Position numbers and translations under genes: made by a program | Part shown: one piece after another, positions 34,759 through 46,032 of the stretch | Position numbering within the stretch: position 1 is the first letter of the stretch | Layout: each line of letters begins with the position of its first letter | The notes under the pieces: model-generated | What the model saw: the letters and a program-made list of their open reading frames with translations, nothing else | Databases searched by the model: none | Told to the model about the DNA's origin: nothing | Source of the DNA: Gambelia wislizenii | Lineage: Eukaryota > Chordata > Lepidosauria > Squamata > Crotaphytidae | DNA: 64,000 bases | NCBI GenBank assembly: GCA_030847615.1 | Contig: JAUMIR010000003.1 | Span: forward strand, 58,265,001 to 58,329,000 | Direction of reading: 5' to 3'

Positions 34759-35109
34759 AAAAAAGAATAAACTTTTCTCCTCTTTGGCAAGACAGGGTGG
34801 GATTTGGGAGGGGGGGGAGCAAGGTCACAGTAGAAATGACCACAATGAACAAATCCTCTTGTATTTTCAAACTCAGAACCTCATAAGGAGATTTCCCTTT
34901 CATAGGTCATACTTTCTGATTTTGATTTCTCTAGTCTTATCTAGTTCCCTAAACTGGGGTTCTGCAAAAGGGCATGAAATTTCATCTCTGGAATAATTTG
35001 AAGTGGGGAGAGGAAATGCATTCCCATAAAAGTGCTCAAACTAAAATTTATCTACAGTTGTTTTCAACATTGCATATACTACATGTAGCTTTGATTATCC
35101 CTAAATATG

Positions 35110-35431
35110 CAGTACAACCCCCATATCCACAGGACTTGTACCCACCGATTCACTTACCGATGACTATTGTTTCTCTACGCATCTTCTAGGTCCTCCAGCA
35201 CAATTCTTAGGTATACATCTGCCAGAAACTGACCATAGAATTGTGCTGGAGGACTTAGAAGATGCCTAGAGAGGTGTTCTCTCTAGGAAACTCTAGGTCC
35301 TTCAGCACTACTCTATGGTATGCTAGGACTGGAAGTCATTCATTTTAATAGGTTTCACTATTATTCACAGTTTACAGTATCTCTAGTAAGTCCAGGAATG
35401 TGTCCCTCGCAGATACCAGAGCCATTCAGTA
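35110..35431. mobile_element. Tigger-like MITE with internal hairpin
   Basis: The left end (cagtacaacccccatatcc) and right end (accagagccattcagta) match the Tigger-like style of the other copies. Inside, 35179-35208 pairs with 35237-35265 as a stem of about 28 bp (gcatcttctaggtcctcc with ggaggacttagaagatgc). Confidence 0.6.
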
Positions 35432-35652
35432 TATCATACTGGGTGTATGCTTGGCAAAGATAACAAATGATGCAAGCTAAATTCTACTTCACTGGGTTGC
35501 TGTCAATCAGGGCATCTGTAACACTTTCAGTTTCTGGTCATGTCCTTTGCTGACCGCAACAGTTCACCGTGTGGTGGGTTTTGGCAATTAAGGCCAATCT
35601 AAGACAATTTAATGACCATCATCAAGAGATATATCACATAGTACAAGAAACA

Positions 35653-35883
35653 GGTAGCAGCCTAAATACTCTAAAGACACCAGATCCTATCTGATCATGG
35701 AAACTAAGCAGGACCAGCCCTGATTAGTAACTGAATGAGAGACTGCCAACAAATACCAGGTGCTACAGGCTATATTTCAGAGAAAGGAACTGGCAAAACT
35801 GCCTCTGAGTATTAATGGGGTCACCATGAGTCAACAGGGAACAGGCAACTTGAAGGCACATAGGCATATACACAAAAAACAAA
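35653..35883 (+). repeat. 5S-rRNA-headed SINE (5S-Sauria type)
   Basis: The first 110 bp follow the 5S rRNA gene: 'agatcctatctgatcatgga', 'aactaagcaggaccagccct', 'gattagtaactgaatgagag', and an ending 'ataccaggtgctacaggct'. The body ('tatatttcagagaaaggaac') and the BovB-like end ('ggtcaccatgagtcaacagg', 'acttgaaggcacata') follow. The 5S internal promoter is decayed. It is a SINE, not a functional 5S gene. Confidence 0.85.
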
Positions 35884-36194
35884 CTCTACATTTTCAATGT
35901 CTCAAAGTTCTTAGGTTAGCAATTACTGGGTTTCCTATGGTTGTTCACAACCCAAGGGTTGCATTTCATGATCCACTGCTACCTTGTAAGGAACAATGGA
36001 ATACCTATTGTTGCTTTTCTGGAACCCCTTTGCCCACCTTTGATCTCCACCCCTCAATACCTGCTTCACTCCTAACTGATCATCTTAAGGTTTTATCAGA
36101 TTGCTTCAGAGCAATACAAATTGCAATGCCTCCCCCTTAATCTAGACTGGACCAAAGTGAGGAGAAAAAAATTGAAACCTCCCCCCCCCCCGAT
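35884..36194. other. No gene recognised
   Basis: No repeat or coding signal; a poly-C run begins at 36181. Confidence 0.4.
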
Positions 36195-36992
36195 GTTAGG
36201 GTCCCAATCTGGAGCAGAGTGCCTCTCCATCTTTGGAGGTCTTCAAACCATGGCTGGATGGGTATCTTTTTAAAAAAAAAATTAAACAACATACAATTTC
36301 TACATAAAATTTAACAAACACATATAACAGTGATTCCCTCCACCGAGGGACTTCCCTTTACATTCATCCCTCTTTCCAAAATACCATTGTTTCCAACTCA
36401 GGTTTGTTTCCTCTCCCCTTTATTAATACAAATTCTAAAAATTTACTCCATTTTCCACCAAAAATATTCTTATTTAACCCTCCTTTTTTTCCCTTAATCA
36501 TATTTGTTAATTTCTCATTTATAGCTATATTCCATACTTCATTATACCATTCTTCTATTTTGTATTCACCTTGTATTTTCCATTTCTTTGCTATTATTAA
36601 CCTTGCTGCTGTCAGCAGATTTGTTAATAAATCCTTAACAATTTGACATTCTTGCATTTTTTCACAATATGATAATGCTATTTCAGGGCATAAAGGTATA
36701 TTTATCTCCAATATCTCGCTTATTTCCTTCATTACTATTTTCCAAAATTTCTGCACATATTTGCAATTCCACCACATATGAATATATGTTCCCAATTCTT
36801 GGCATCCCCTCCAACACTGTGCTGAATACTTTTTATCTATTTGATTCAATCTTACTGGGGTTAAATACCATCTCCATATAATCTTATAGTAATGGACGGG
36901 TATCTTTCAGGGCTGCTTTAGTTGTGTATTTTGTGTATGGTAGGTGATTGTACTAGATGGTCCTTGTGGTCTATTCCAGTTCTTAAGATTCT
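36195..36992 (+). mobile_element. CR1 LINE 3' end, split by an L1 insertion
   Basis: The first part (36200-36269) reads 'gcctctccatctttggaggt' and 'atggctggatgggtatcttt'. The second (36893-36992) resumes 'cagggctgctttagttgtgt' and ends 'gattctgttattc', the CR1 3' terminus in plus orientation. The two parts join exactly when the L1 in between and one copy of its target duplication are removed. Confidence 0.85.
36270..36892 (-). mobile_element. L1 LINE, 5'-truncated, nested in CR1
   Basis: The minus frame at 36364-36849 encodes the last 161 residues of L1 ORF2. It has the C-terminal Cys/His motif C12-x3-C16-x7-H24-x4-C29 (CWRGCQELGTYIHMWWNC), which L1 needs for RNP function. A 15-bp target duplication (tggaYgggtatcttt) flanks it at 36255-36269 and 36893-36907, with one mismatch. 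The frame is open for all 161 codons, so the copy is not very old. Confidence 0.85.
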
Positions 36993-38170
36993 GTTATTCT
37001 AACCTACCTTAGAAAGTAGTTGTGATGATTAAACGGGGATGGGATAGGAAGAACAATATAATGCCTTGAGGTGCAAAAGCAGTCTTCCCTGACCCAGTAC
37101 TCTCCACACAATTTAAACCAGAACTCTCATAATACTAGCCTGCAGGGCAATTGGCCATACCTCCTAGCTTTGACAGACATTGTAGACCACTACAATTAGA
37201 GGACACATGGTTTGAGAATGCTGTCTTAGGAGGAAGGTGGAATTCCTAAAATGTCTTCTATGACAGCCCTAAAATTATGATCTGCTTTGAATCTTGTCTC
37301 TTTCCTTAGTCAGTATTATGTAAATGTACAATATGGTTCAAGACAAGGTATTCATGGAGAATTTATTTTCCATTCAAGGGTCATTAGGTTACATGACTTC
37401 TACCACCTAAAGAGAACAACAAATATTCTCCACACAGTGAAGTGTGCAGTTTCACTTTGATCCGACATGGCTCATTGCTTTTTCTGAAATGGAAATTATA
37501 AGACAAAAGGGAAAAGGTCACATTCCTGCCTTTACATGGAGTTATTGACATAAGACTGACATCAGTGGCAGTCAATCTGAAAGGTCCTTTTTTCTGGAGA
37601 CATATATAGCCTCTTTCATCATAATTTCTCCAGTAATAGATTCAAAGTATCTTTTACAGGAATGTCTTTAGAGATTCAACAGCTTGCTGAAGACATCTGG
37701 ATGCTGCCAAGGCCAAGGTGAATTGTACATTATGATAGGCCATTGTGGGTATAAGCCAAGAGTACTATAATTTATCAGAAATGAAAGTGATAAAGATTTG
37801 GAGAAATAATAATAGAATCAATTTTGATTTTTTTCTTGCTCCAACTAGGAATATAAAGTGTGTATGGGAACCTGCTACAAAGGTTTTTTGGGTGGTGGTG
37901 GTGGATTAATTGGCCCAAATAGGTCAATAGCAGCTCCTGAAGTTTTCCAGTTGTGACAGATTTTACCCCACTCCACAAACTCCACTTCCCACCTCCACTG
38001 GAAATGAGACTTTTGAGAAGATATTGTGTATCCCCTCAGTTGTATCCCCCCACCTCCACTGGGGATTACACGGGCAAAATTTGGCCCCCATGTCGATGCA
38101 ATTTCTCACCTCTCATAATTTTGGGGAAAGGGATAATAAGTGATATTTAAATCCTATGGAAAATTAGCAC
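36993..38170. other. No gene recognised
   Basis: A (ggt)n run lies at 37889-37904. No coding signal. Confidence 0.4.
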
Positions 38171-38179
38171 AGTCCCAAG

Positions 38180-38236
38180 ATAAATAAATATAAACAACCT
38201 GATAGATATAAATATAAACAACCTGATAGATATAAA
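38180..38236 (+). repeat. Tandem duplication, 28-bp unit
   Basis: 'aaataaatataaacaacctg' followed by 'atagatat' is repeated twice in a row. Confidence 0.85.
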
Positions 38237-38629
38237 TGTTCAAATGTAGGGATTAAAGGAATTATACTTTATCTGAATTACACGTACTGTGCATATTCAT
38301 AGTGTTCTGACAAATCCAGTAGCAAGATGCAAAGCACAATCTAACCCTGGAAGACCCTCTGAGAGTTAGGATGGGATCAAAATGCCTCACTACCAGCACA
38401 GAAGACAACCACTAGTGATGCAGGCCATCTGTTGTGGAGCGTTCCCCCGCTGCTAAGTCTGTGGAAAGCTGTGCATATACCACAGTCAGTTAGGTTGTAG
38501 CTGTGTATATAATATGCCACAGTCACAAATTGGGTAGTCTGGGGTGGGGATGGGCTGCAAAAAGCTTTGGATGCACAGGATGCAAGTCCCCTCCAACTTG
38601 CCATATTGACTAGTTTCAAAGCCCAGTCT

Positions 38630-38855
38630 ATGCAATAGCAAGCAATAGCATTGATATTTATATAGTGCTTATCAGTGCCAACACACTCCCTAAGCGGTTT
38701 ACAATGTTTTTAAGCTAATTGCCCCCAACAAGCTGCGCACTCATTTTACCAACTTACTGAAGGATGAAAGGCTGAGTCAACCTTGGAGCCCGATCAAACT
38801 CATAACATTGTGGCTTGCAGTACTGGCATTTAACTACTGCACCACCAGGGCTCCC
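38630..38855 (-). repeat. tRNA-headed SINE
   Basis: On the minus strand it begins ggagccctggtggtgcagta, with an A-box-like stretch, then a B-box-like 'gagtttgatcgggct' and 'ggttgactcagcctttcatc'. It ends in a (ttgctattgc)-type tail at about 38630-38655. This is the common lizard SINE found as 'ggtggcgcagtggttaaatgcc'. The Pol III boxes are decayed. Confidence 0.8.
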
Positions 38856-39089
38856 TGAAGCTATGCTAGTTTCAGACTGCCATGTTTTCTTTCCCTTTCC
38901 ACTGGAAACAACAAAGAACAAGAAACTGGTGAGGGGGACAACAAACAAGAGGCAGAATAAATTCTACTTCCCTGCTCACCCTTATCGGTACAGGACAGCA
39001 AGGCTTTGGAAGTGGCAGGCAAAAGGCCACTCTATTTCACCTATGTTGGCAAATTCAGAGTGAGCTATAGCATAGGAATGGATACCTGC

Positions 39090-39229
39090 TCAGTCATGGA
39101 AACTTGATCGGTGACCTTGGTAAAATCACATTCTCTCAGTCTCAGAGGAACAAATCTTGCTAAGAAAACCCCATGATAGGTTCAGACATGACCTGAAGGC
39201 ACACAGCAGCAGCAGTAGCAGCAACAAGA
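39090..39229 (+). repeat. SINE 3' half with BovB-type tail
   Basis: 'gaccttggtaaaatcacatt', 'gctaagaaaaccccatgata' and 'gacctgaaggcacacagcag' match the body and BovB-like end of Sauria-type SINEs, finishing in a (cag)n-like tail. Confidence 0.65.
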
Positions 39230-39544
39230 ACAAGTAATCTCTGATTAAAGGGTTTCAGGCAATAGGGATGGGAAGGGCCTCTGCTAGAGCCCTTGGACAA
39301 AAGTTCAAGTCAGAGTAGACAATACTAGATTGGACCAATCAATTGATGCTTCTTAGATTATATCATAAAACCTGTGCCAAATATTATTTTAAAACATCCA
39401 ATATTTCCTTTTTTTCAATATTTTGTTTTATTCCCTATATCATGTCCAGTAGTCCCAATATTTTATTAGTTCTAAAAAAGGAGAGAGGGCTTGCATTTTC
39501 AATGTGAAGTCAAAGGCTTTCATGGCCAGAATCCATAGGTTTTT
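39230..39544. other. No gene recognised
   Basis: Low-information A+T-rich sequence. Confidence 0.4.
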
Positions 39545-39612
39545 TGTGATTTTTTTCCAGGCTGTGAGGTAAACGCTTCTAGAACATGGCCTCACAGCCA
39601 GGAAAAAAACTG
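39545..39612. repeat. Short hairpin relative of the 14.8-kb inverted repeat
   Basis: 'ttttttccaggctgtgagg' pairs with 'cctcacagccaggaaaaaa' across a 20-bp loop. The wording ('gaacatggcctcacagcc') is the outer end of the 14761-14959 repeat, with the inner arms deleted. Confidence 0.65.
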
Positions 39613-40377
39613 CAAAAAAAAAAAAAGCCATTTTCGTTTCTTCCATAGCAAAAATAGTTGTTTTAGAAACTTTTTCTTCACATTTATTTCTTCTTGGGTG
39701 TAGATAGGAGCTTCCACATTCTTTCTGAATATGCATTTAGGAGGCATGACTTATAATTCCAAACAACAAGAGTCTACTAATAAACCTAACACACTGATTA
39801 AAAACACAAGGTAGTGCTTAAAAATATAATTTCCATTCTGTAAAGCCCCCACATATAATCCTTGTTTACTTACATATATTTACAGCACAGAAGCACCATC
39901 AAGCCTCAATCAAATCCAGACCCAAAGGGGCGTCAATCCTACATTTAGATTCACAGGCTCATTGGCTCAATCTCATAATCAAAAATGCAGTCACATAATT
40001 TAATAGTTTGGTATGTGCTTTGCATACAAAATGCCCTACATTCAGTATCTGGTAATTCCATGTAAAGCTGTAAAATATACGTGGTTGAAATCCTGGACAG
40101 TTGCTGCCAATCATAACAGACAACAGACAAACCAATGGTCTCATTTTATGAATTGCAGTTTCCTGTACTCAGTAAGTACAGTGATATGTATGTGATAAGC
40201 AAAGCTTGGATCTTCTTTGCCTACATCTACCTAGCTTGGTGTTTTTCAAAGTAACTCTTCCAAACTGTAGTAATAAGTACTATTACACAGGTAGAATCAA
40301 CAGGATTGAATAACCCTAGAAATAAAGCAACTGGAAAACAGATATTGAGAAGTATGCTATAGGCCCAGGTATAGGTG
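39613..40377. other. No gene recognised
   Basis: A poly-A run lies at 39614-39626. No coding signal. Confidence 0.4.
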
Positions 40378-40381
40378 ACAC

Positions 40382-41182
40382 TGTTACAGGGCCTTACACC
40401 CCCTGTCTCCAAAAATTCATAATTTGGCAATCTTGGACATGGTCACAAGGTCTAGGTAGACCAACCAAAGGTCTAGGGCAAACCAAATTCTGTTCAAATG
40501 AAGGTCACCCAGGACCTAACAAAGATGTTTCTTGGAAATTTCCAACAAAACATGCCCAAGATAGAATTAATTAAGATTAAAGTAATAAAGGTAGAATGTG
40601 CTAATCCCCTCTTGGAAACTCTTGGCAGTGAATCATACTCCAAAAACAAACACAACACCTATTATCCCCACTCATCTCGGCAAATACCTTCCCTTGCACC
40701 TTTTCTCCTCCACAATACAGAGGCTGCCATAACCCCATCAGATATCTCAACCATTAGTGGCAATCAACAAAGCCGGAGTTTCCTTTGTTTAACCTTGGGA
40801 AACCCATCTAAGCATTGTTTTACATTGAAGACTCCCCTTAAGGGGACAATATTGGATATAAATACTGTATAGCCCATTCTTCCCAAATCTATCCCTCTAT
40901 CCCAGTATTTCTGCCTTGACTCTTCATTAGCCTTGTGTGGTTGTCTTGTGAGTGTGTGTTTATGTGTAAATGTTTCTGTGGTTATTTTCCAATAAAAACC
41001 ATTTTTATTTCATTTTGGCCTGGAGTCCCATCAGTGAGTACTGATATACACAGGTGCAAAGGTCCCGCAAGTTTCCCGGCCTCTCGCAGCCATACCTTTA
41101 AGTCAATTAAAATTCCTCAACTTAATATCATAATTTTAGTGTCACAAGTGGGTCCCATAGAACCCCAGCAATTCAGGTAACA
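40382..41182 (+). mobile_element. Solo LTR, 801 bp, with ACAC target duplication
   Basis: It starts TGTTAC and ends GTAACA, a perfect 6-bp terminal inverted repeat of the TG...CA type. ACAC flanks both sides (40378-40381 and 41183-41186), a 4-bp target duplication. Inside are a TATA-like box (ggatataaatactg near 40854), a GT-rich stretch, and AATAAA near 40991, in the U3-R-U5 order. No internal retroviral or gypsy genes follow, so this is a solo LTR left by LTR-LTR recombination. The superfamily (ERV or gypsy) is open; a 4-bp duplication leans toward retroviral type. Confidence 0.75.
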
Positions 41183-41186
41183 ACAC

Positions 41187-42556
41187 ATTCCCCACCACCA
41201 CCACCATCTCAGAGATAAAACCAGAATAAGTTTGGGCAAGCAATATGAGAGTGTGGTCAAGATAGCAAATGCTATTAATGAAGAAGAACACACAAGCTCA
41301 GAGAGGCTGCAGTAGTTTGTGTTTGTCTGAACCTGCTGGGAAAGACAAAATTCTATCCCCTCCTCTCCATGTTCAATTAATTGAGCGCAAATGACTTTTG
41401 CACATTGAACTCAGTTTGTACCAAAGGAAGTAAGCTGAAGGCAAATGGGAAAAGTAGGAGGAGGGAAGAGGAGCTGGGACATTTTAAAAGCAGCTGAAAA
41501 ACTGGGGTAACAGATGATTAATTGGGAATGTCCCTGCCAAATCAGGATAGTTGGAGGTATGGTGATGCTTTTTACTAAGGAGGCAGAAGGTAAGGATTTT
41601 GAAGAAAACCACTCCTATTCCTGTAAGAGAAGGCAGGAGAGTGCTGGTCTGCTAAGCAGGCACCCATTTTTTATTGTTGACAGATTTATAGGAATCGGAG
41701 CAGCACCAGAACTTTAGTATAAGAGTATTCCATAGTAAACTTTCATGGCCTTATTTACTTACATATAATCTCTATTTAATCATCATAGTTTCCCCACTCC
41801 AACAGTACCTCTTCCATTTCCAGCCTCTCCAGCAGGGTTGGCTTAACCAGTCTGCCAAATCAGCATTTGCGGGGGGGGGGGGCACCCAGCCAGGGGCCCC
41901 AACCCAGCCACGGAGCCCCACCCACCTGTCCTAACTCTCCTCCTGCAAAAAATCTCCTGCTGGGTCTCGCAAATAGAAAGCGAAAGAGAAAGACGGAGCT
42001 TGCTTTGTTTGCTGCTCACTTGCCCCCTCCTGCTAGAATCATTGTCAAAAGGCCAGCCAGCCATGTGTCTTTGTGTGTGTTGGGGGTGAGGCATCTCTTT
42101 CCTCTCTCTCTTTACCAGAGCCACCCTTTAAATATATTTTGTTGTCCCAAGACTTAACTCAAGATTTAAAACCCTAATAATATTAACAATAATAGCTAAT
42201 AATAATAGCTAACAACAACAACAATACAATTACACCATCCATTAAACTTTTCCTCAGAGGCACTCTTGCTTCTTCCTGCAAGTTTGTGGCTGGAGTGGAT
42301 TGAATGACAATGTGCAGGCCAAGCCAGACAGCCTTTGCCTTGGTCCCTGTCATGTGGCTGCTCCACTGCAGGGAGGAGTTGGGCCAAGCAGCCTTCAAGC
42401 CTTTGTGGACCCCCTGTGAGGACATCGTGGACCCCAAGTTAAGGGCTAGAAAATTCTGGAAAAGGAACAATGCAACCAGACCTTGAGAAGGGTGCTGGCA
42501 GGGGGATTCTGGGAGTTGTAATCCAAGACTAACTTTCCCAGGCTCTGAATGCAGCC
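41187..42556. other. No gene recognised
   Basis: A poly-G run lies at 41870-41882. At 42504-42540 'gggattctgggagttgtaat' is a fragment of the common reptile 'ctgggagttgtag' element. Confidence 0.4.
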
Positions 42557-43182
42557 TAGAATCATAGGGATGGAAGGGACCCAGCAGCCATCCCATCCTA
42601 TCGGCTTCTGTCCTGCAGGAACACACCATCAAAGCCCTCACGACAGATGGCCATCCAGCCTCTGTTTTAAAACCTCCAAAGAAGAAGATTCCACCACATT
42701 CCCAGGCAGTGTATTTCACTTCCAAACAGCTCTTACTGTCAGGAAGTTCTTCCTAATATTCAGGTGGAATCTCTTTTCCTGTAGTTTGAACCCATTGCTC
42801 CGTGTCCTAGTCTCTGGAGCAGCAGAAAACAAGCTTGCCCCATTTTCAGTATGACATCCCTTCAAATATTAAAACATGGCTATCATGTCCCCTCTCAACC
42901 TTCTCTTCTCCAGGCTAAGCATACCCAGCTCCCTAAGCCGCTCCTCATCTGGCATCATGGCTTCCAGACTTCCCACCATCCTTCTCAGTATCTTTCTTGA
43001 ATTGTTGTGCCCAGAACTTGAAACAGTATTCCAGGTGAGGTCTGACCAGAGCAGCTTACAATGGCAATATTACTTCCCTTGATCTAGGCACTATACTCCT
43101 ATTAATGCAGCCTAGAATCGCATTGGCATTTTTTGTTGCTGCATCACACTGCTAACTCATGTTTAGCTTGTAGTCCACGCTT
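42557..43182 (-). mobile_element. CR1 LINE 3' end, about 625 bp
   Basis: From tagaatcatagggatgga to 'aactcatgtttagcttgtag'. It covers the 3' UTR and the last part of ORF2 in heavily mutated form, and is followed by a poly-T run at 43188-43200. Confidence 0.9.
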
Positions 43183-43293
43183 TCTTTCTTTTTTTTTTTT
43201 GAGGAAATCTACACCATTACGTTAATTGCTAATTAACAAAAAATATTATGTTAGTGCCTATAAACTAAATTATTGGTGGCAAATTATGTAATA

Positions 43294-43530
43294 CAGTAGG
43301 CCCCCCCTTATCCACTGGGGATTGGTTCTGTGCGGGCATGGATTCTGAAAACTGTGGATAATAGTGAACGTCATTGAAAATAATGGGACTTCTGGTTTAA
43401 AATACCATAGAGTTGCCTTGGAGGGCCTAGAAAATGGCTAGGGAGGACACATTTTCTAGGAAGACTCTATGGTAGGTATGCTGTTTTGTGTCCCCTGGAT
43501 AATGAATCCGTGGATACGGGGGTCCTACTG
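43294..43530. mobile_element. Tigger-like MITE, 237 bp, TA flanked
   Basis: It starts cagtaggccccccctt, ends cgggggtcctactg, and has TA on both sides (43292-43293 and 43531-43532). The interior 'gaaaatggctagggaggac' and 'attttctaggaagactcta' match the inner hairpin of the 3252-3504 copy. Confidence 0.75.
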
Positions 43531-44217
43531 TAATCTGAACATCCTGTACTGTGAATAGGTTAGGTTACATTGACCTGAGATAAACATATGGGGCCCCCAA
43601 AATAAAACATCGTAGGGGGCCCCAAAATTCCTTAAACTGGCCCCGCTCACAAGATTCATGGGGAAAGTCTGCACAGAAACTGTAATCATGTTCAAGTTAA
43701 TTGCTAGAGTTATAAAGTTCTGCATGATTGGGAACATTCCCTTTTCAGGGTTGCTTATCCTTCGGAGCTTTGTAACTAAGTTTTGTAAACCACGATTACA
43801 ACTCCTTTGCAGAATGTACCCATCAACATGGGAGGATGGGAATGGAGATGGCCAAGATGGAATATGCATCACCAACTATCTCTACACAGTTTGAAAGTAG
43901 AATGTCTGAATAAGGTTATATGAAAACATAACTTCTGTGATGCCTATAGTATTTATGATTATGATTAAGAGTGCCTTGGGTAGAAAACTCTTAATTTTAA
44001 TCCTTTTCAGGGTACTTACTTGACAATTTAGGGTCTATATACAAAATATTAATAATTAAGGAACAGATAGGGATTATTAGAGAGATTAAGTGATGGATGC
44101 AGAAAAATCACCCTTTGCACCATCACTGCTGACACAACACTATAAAGTGTCAGAAACACAGTAGTAATAACAAGCGGAGATACATATTGGTCTACCTTCC
44201 TAATTCCTTATTAAAAT
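43531..44217. other. No gene recognised
   Basis: No coding or repeat signal that I can defend. Confidence 0.4.
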
Positions 44218-44380
44218 ATTGTGTTTGTGTATGCCATCAAGTTGCCTGACAACTTATGGCAACCCCATATATTTCATAGGGTTTTCTTGGGCAAGGAATG
44301 CTCAGAGGTGGTTTTGCCAGTTCCTTCCTCTGAGACATAGCCTACAGCATCAAGTATTTGTTGGTGGTCTCCTTGTATTA
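44218..44380 (-). repeat. SINE body (5S-Sauria type), head missing
   Basis: 'gcctgacaacttatggcaac', 'catagggttttcttgggcaa' and 'ggttttgccagttccttcct' are the reverse complement of the body seen at 35773-35883. The 5S-like head is absent or too diverged. Confidence 0.65.
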
Positions 44381-45205
44381 AAAAGATACTTCGATATATC
44401 TGAATATTTCCATCTGTAAACTCAGATTATAAATACCTTTACTATCTTAAATGTACAAGTATAAATTCAGTATAGTCAATGAAGAACTTAGGAAGTTACT
44501 TTTAAGAATAAATATAATAATGTACTGAAACTTTCCATAACAGAACAATGGTGAGATGACGGTCTGGAATTCAGAACATCACCCTACCACTATTCAATGA
44601 TGACTTCAGCATATTATTATGTTTATTCTTCTTCTTAAAAGTAACTTTCCACGCTCTGTTTATGTTTGTGTTTTATCAAAAAAATTAACCCTCAGATCTT
44701 CTGGCTGGAAGAGGTTAGGGTGGAGCAGTGTTTCCCCAGTAGTGGATGGGAGGTCCCAATGTAGTGAGCTATGCCAGTGGAAAGCTCCACAAATGTAGCT
44801 CTACTGTTGGCATTGCTTCCACTGGTGGCAGGCTGTCAAAAAGGACATGGTAAGGACAGGCTAGAAACGGCCTTATGTCCACCAGATCTAATGCCCCATC
44901 AAAGGTCCCTGGATCAAATCCTTCAACTACAACATTCTGGAGTTAGCTTAATTGATCCCCCTCCATTCCCCACTGAGAACTTTAGAAAATGGAGAACCAA
45001 TAGAACAAGAAAGCAGGGAGCCATTTCTGCCATCTCCTTTGTTGCCAGTGCAAACTGAGAGGGCTAAGGAAGTGGTATATGGTAGATTATCTGCCACTTC
45101 ATTCCTTCTCCCCATTCCAGTCATGACACTTCTGTAAATTATTGAAATAGATCACTAGGAAGAACACCTGAGTTTGGCACAAGCATAAGACTGCACTTCT
45201 TACAA
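44381..45205. other. No gene recognised
   Basis: No coding signal. Confidence 0.4.
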
Positions 45206-45432
45206 AAAAATCATAGAGCTGAAAGAGACCACAAGGGCCATCCAGTCCAACCCCTGCCATGCAGGAGTATACAATCAAATCATTCCCAACAGACCTCACC
45301 TGGAATACTGTGTCCAGTTCTGGGCACCAGAAAATTCAGGAAGGATATTGAGAAGGACGGATATTTCTCCCTGTTGAAATTAATTTTCTTAGCTTTGGCC
45401 CAGCTTTCTAATCTGTTATGATACAAAGCCAA
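45206..45432. mobile_element. Rearranged CR1: minus, plus, minus segments
   Basis: 45206-45286 is a minus-oriented CR1 3' end ('catagagctgaaagagacca'). 45287-45360 then reads in plus orientation 'gacctcacctggaatactgt' and 'ccagttctgggcaccagaaa'. 45378-45425 is minus again ('tcttagctttggcccagctt'). The middle is an inverted internal CR1 segment. Confidence 0.7.
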
Positions 45433-45935
45433 ATCTAGAGCAATAGTTTAATATTTTAATATTAAAAAGAACACTTTTAGGACAATACTATAGCCTTACT
45501 TGACATACATACCTAAGTATTTATTATTATTATTTTCAAAAAGTATGCCTTGAAAACAGAACAAAATCACTTTTCTTTCATAAGCTCCCATCAGCTATGG
45601 ATTTTTATTTACATTTTTTTAAAAAAGGATCATATTATTTAGACTCCAAGGACACAAGTTTATATTTCCCAATGACATTGATTTTAAAAATCTGTCTGTT
45701 AAAAAAAAGAACTAGCAAACAGATCTCCAGTTTTAAATAAATGTCCCTCAACATTCAGCATAAAATAGAAGAAAGTGACCTGATGAAAACAACTGACAAA
45801 TCTTTCAGCAGCTACCTGTTATCTCTACTTTCAGATATTCATCCCCCAAATCAGCACAGTGTTTTTCAGATGCCAAAGTACATTTTTCTTCTGGCTTCTC
45901 TCAAACATTTGATGTTCTGATAGCAGAACATTGTG
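45433..45935. other. No gene recognised
   Basis: A+T-rich; no coding signal. Confidence 0.4.
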
Positions 45936-46032
45936 CTTTTTCTTTTTTTCTTTCTTTTCTTTCTTTCTTTCTTTTCTTTTCTTTTCTTTTCTTTTTTTCT
46001 TTTTTCTTTCTTTCTTTCTTTTTTTTTTTTTT
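45936..46032 (+). repeat. Pyrimidine-rich (tttc)n low-complexity tract
   Basis: About 97 bp of t and c only, drifting between tttc and ttttc units and ending in poly-T. It explains the Phe-rich frame here. Confidence 0.95.

Noticed and set aside
35653..35772. 5S rRNA gene
   Set aside because: Clear 5S similarity, but many changes in the internal promoter and a SINE body directly downstream show that it is a 5S-headed SINE.
38780..38855. tRNA gene on the minus strand
   Set aside because: A-box and B-box remnants occur, but no cloverleaf closes and a SINE body follows.
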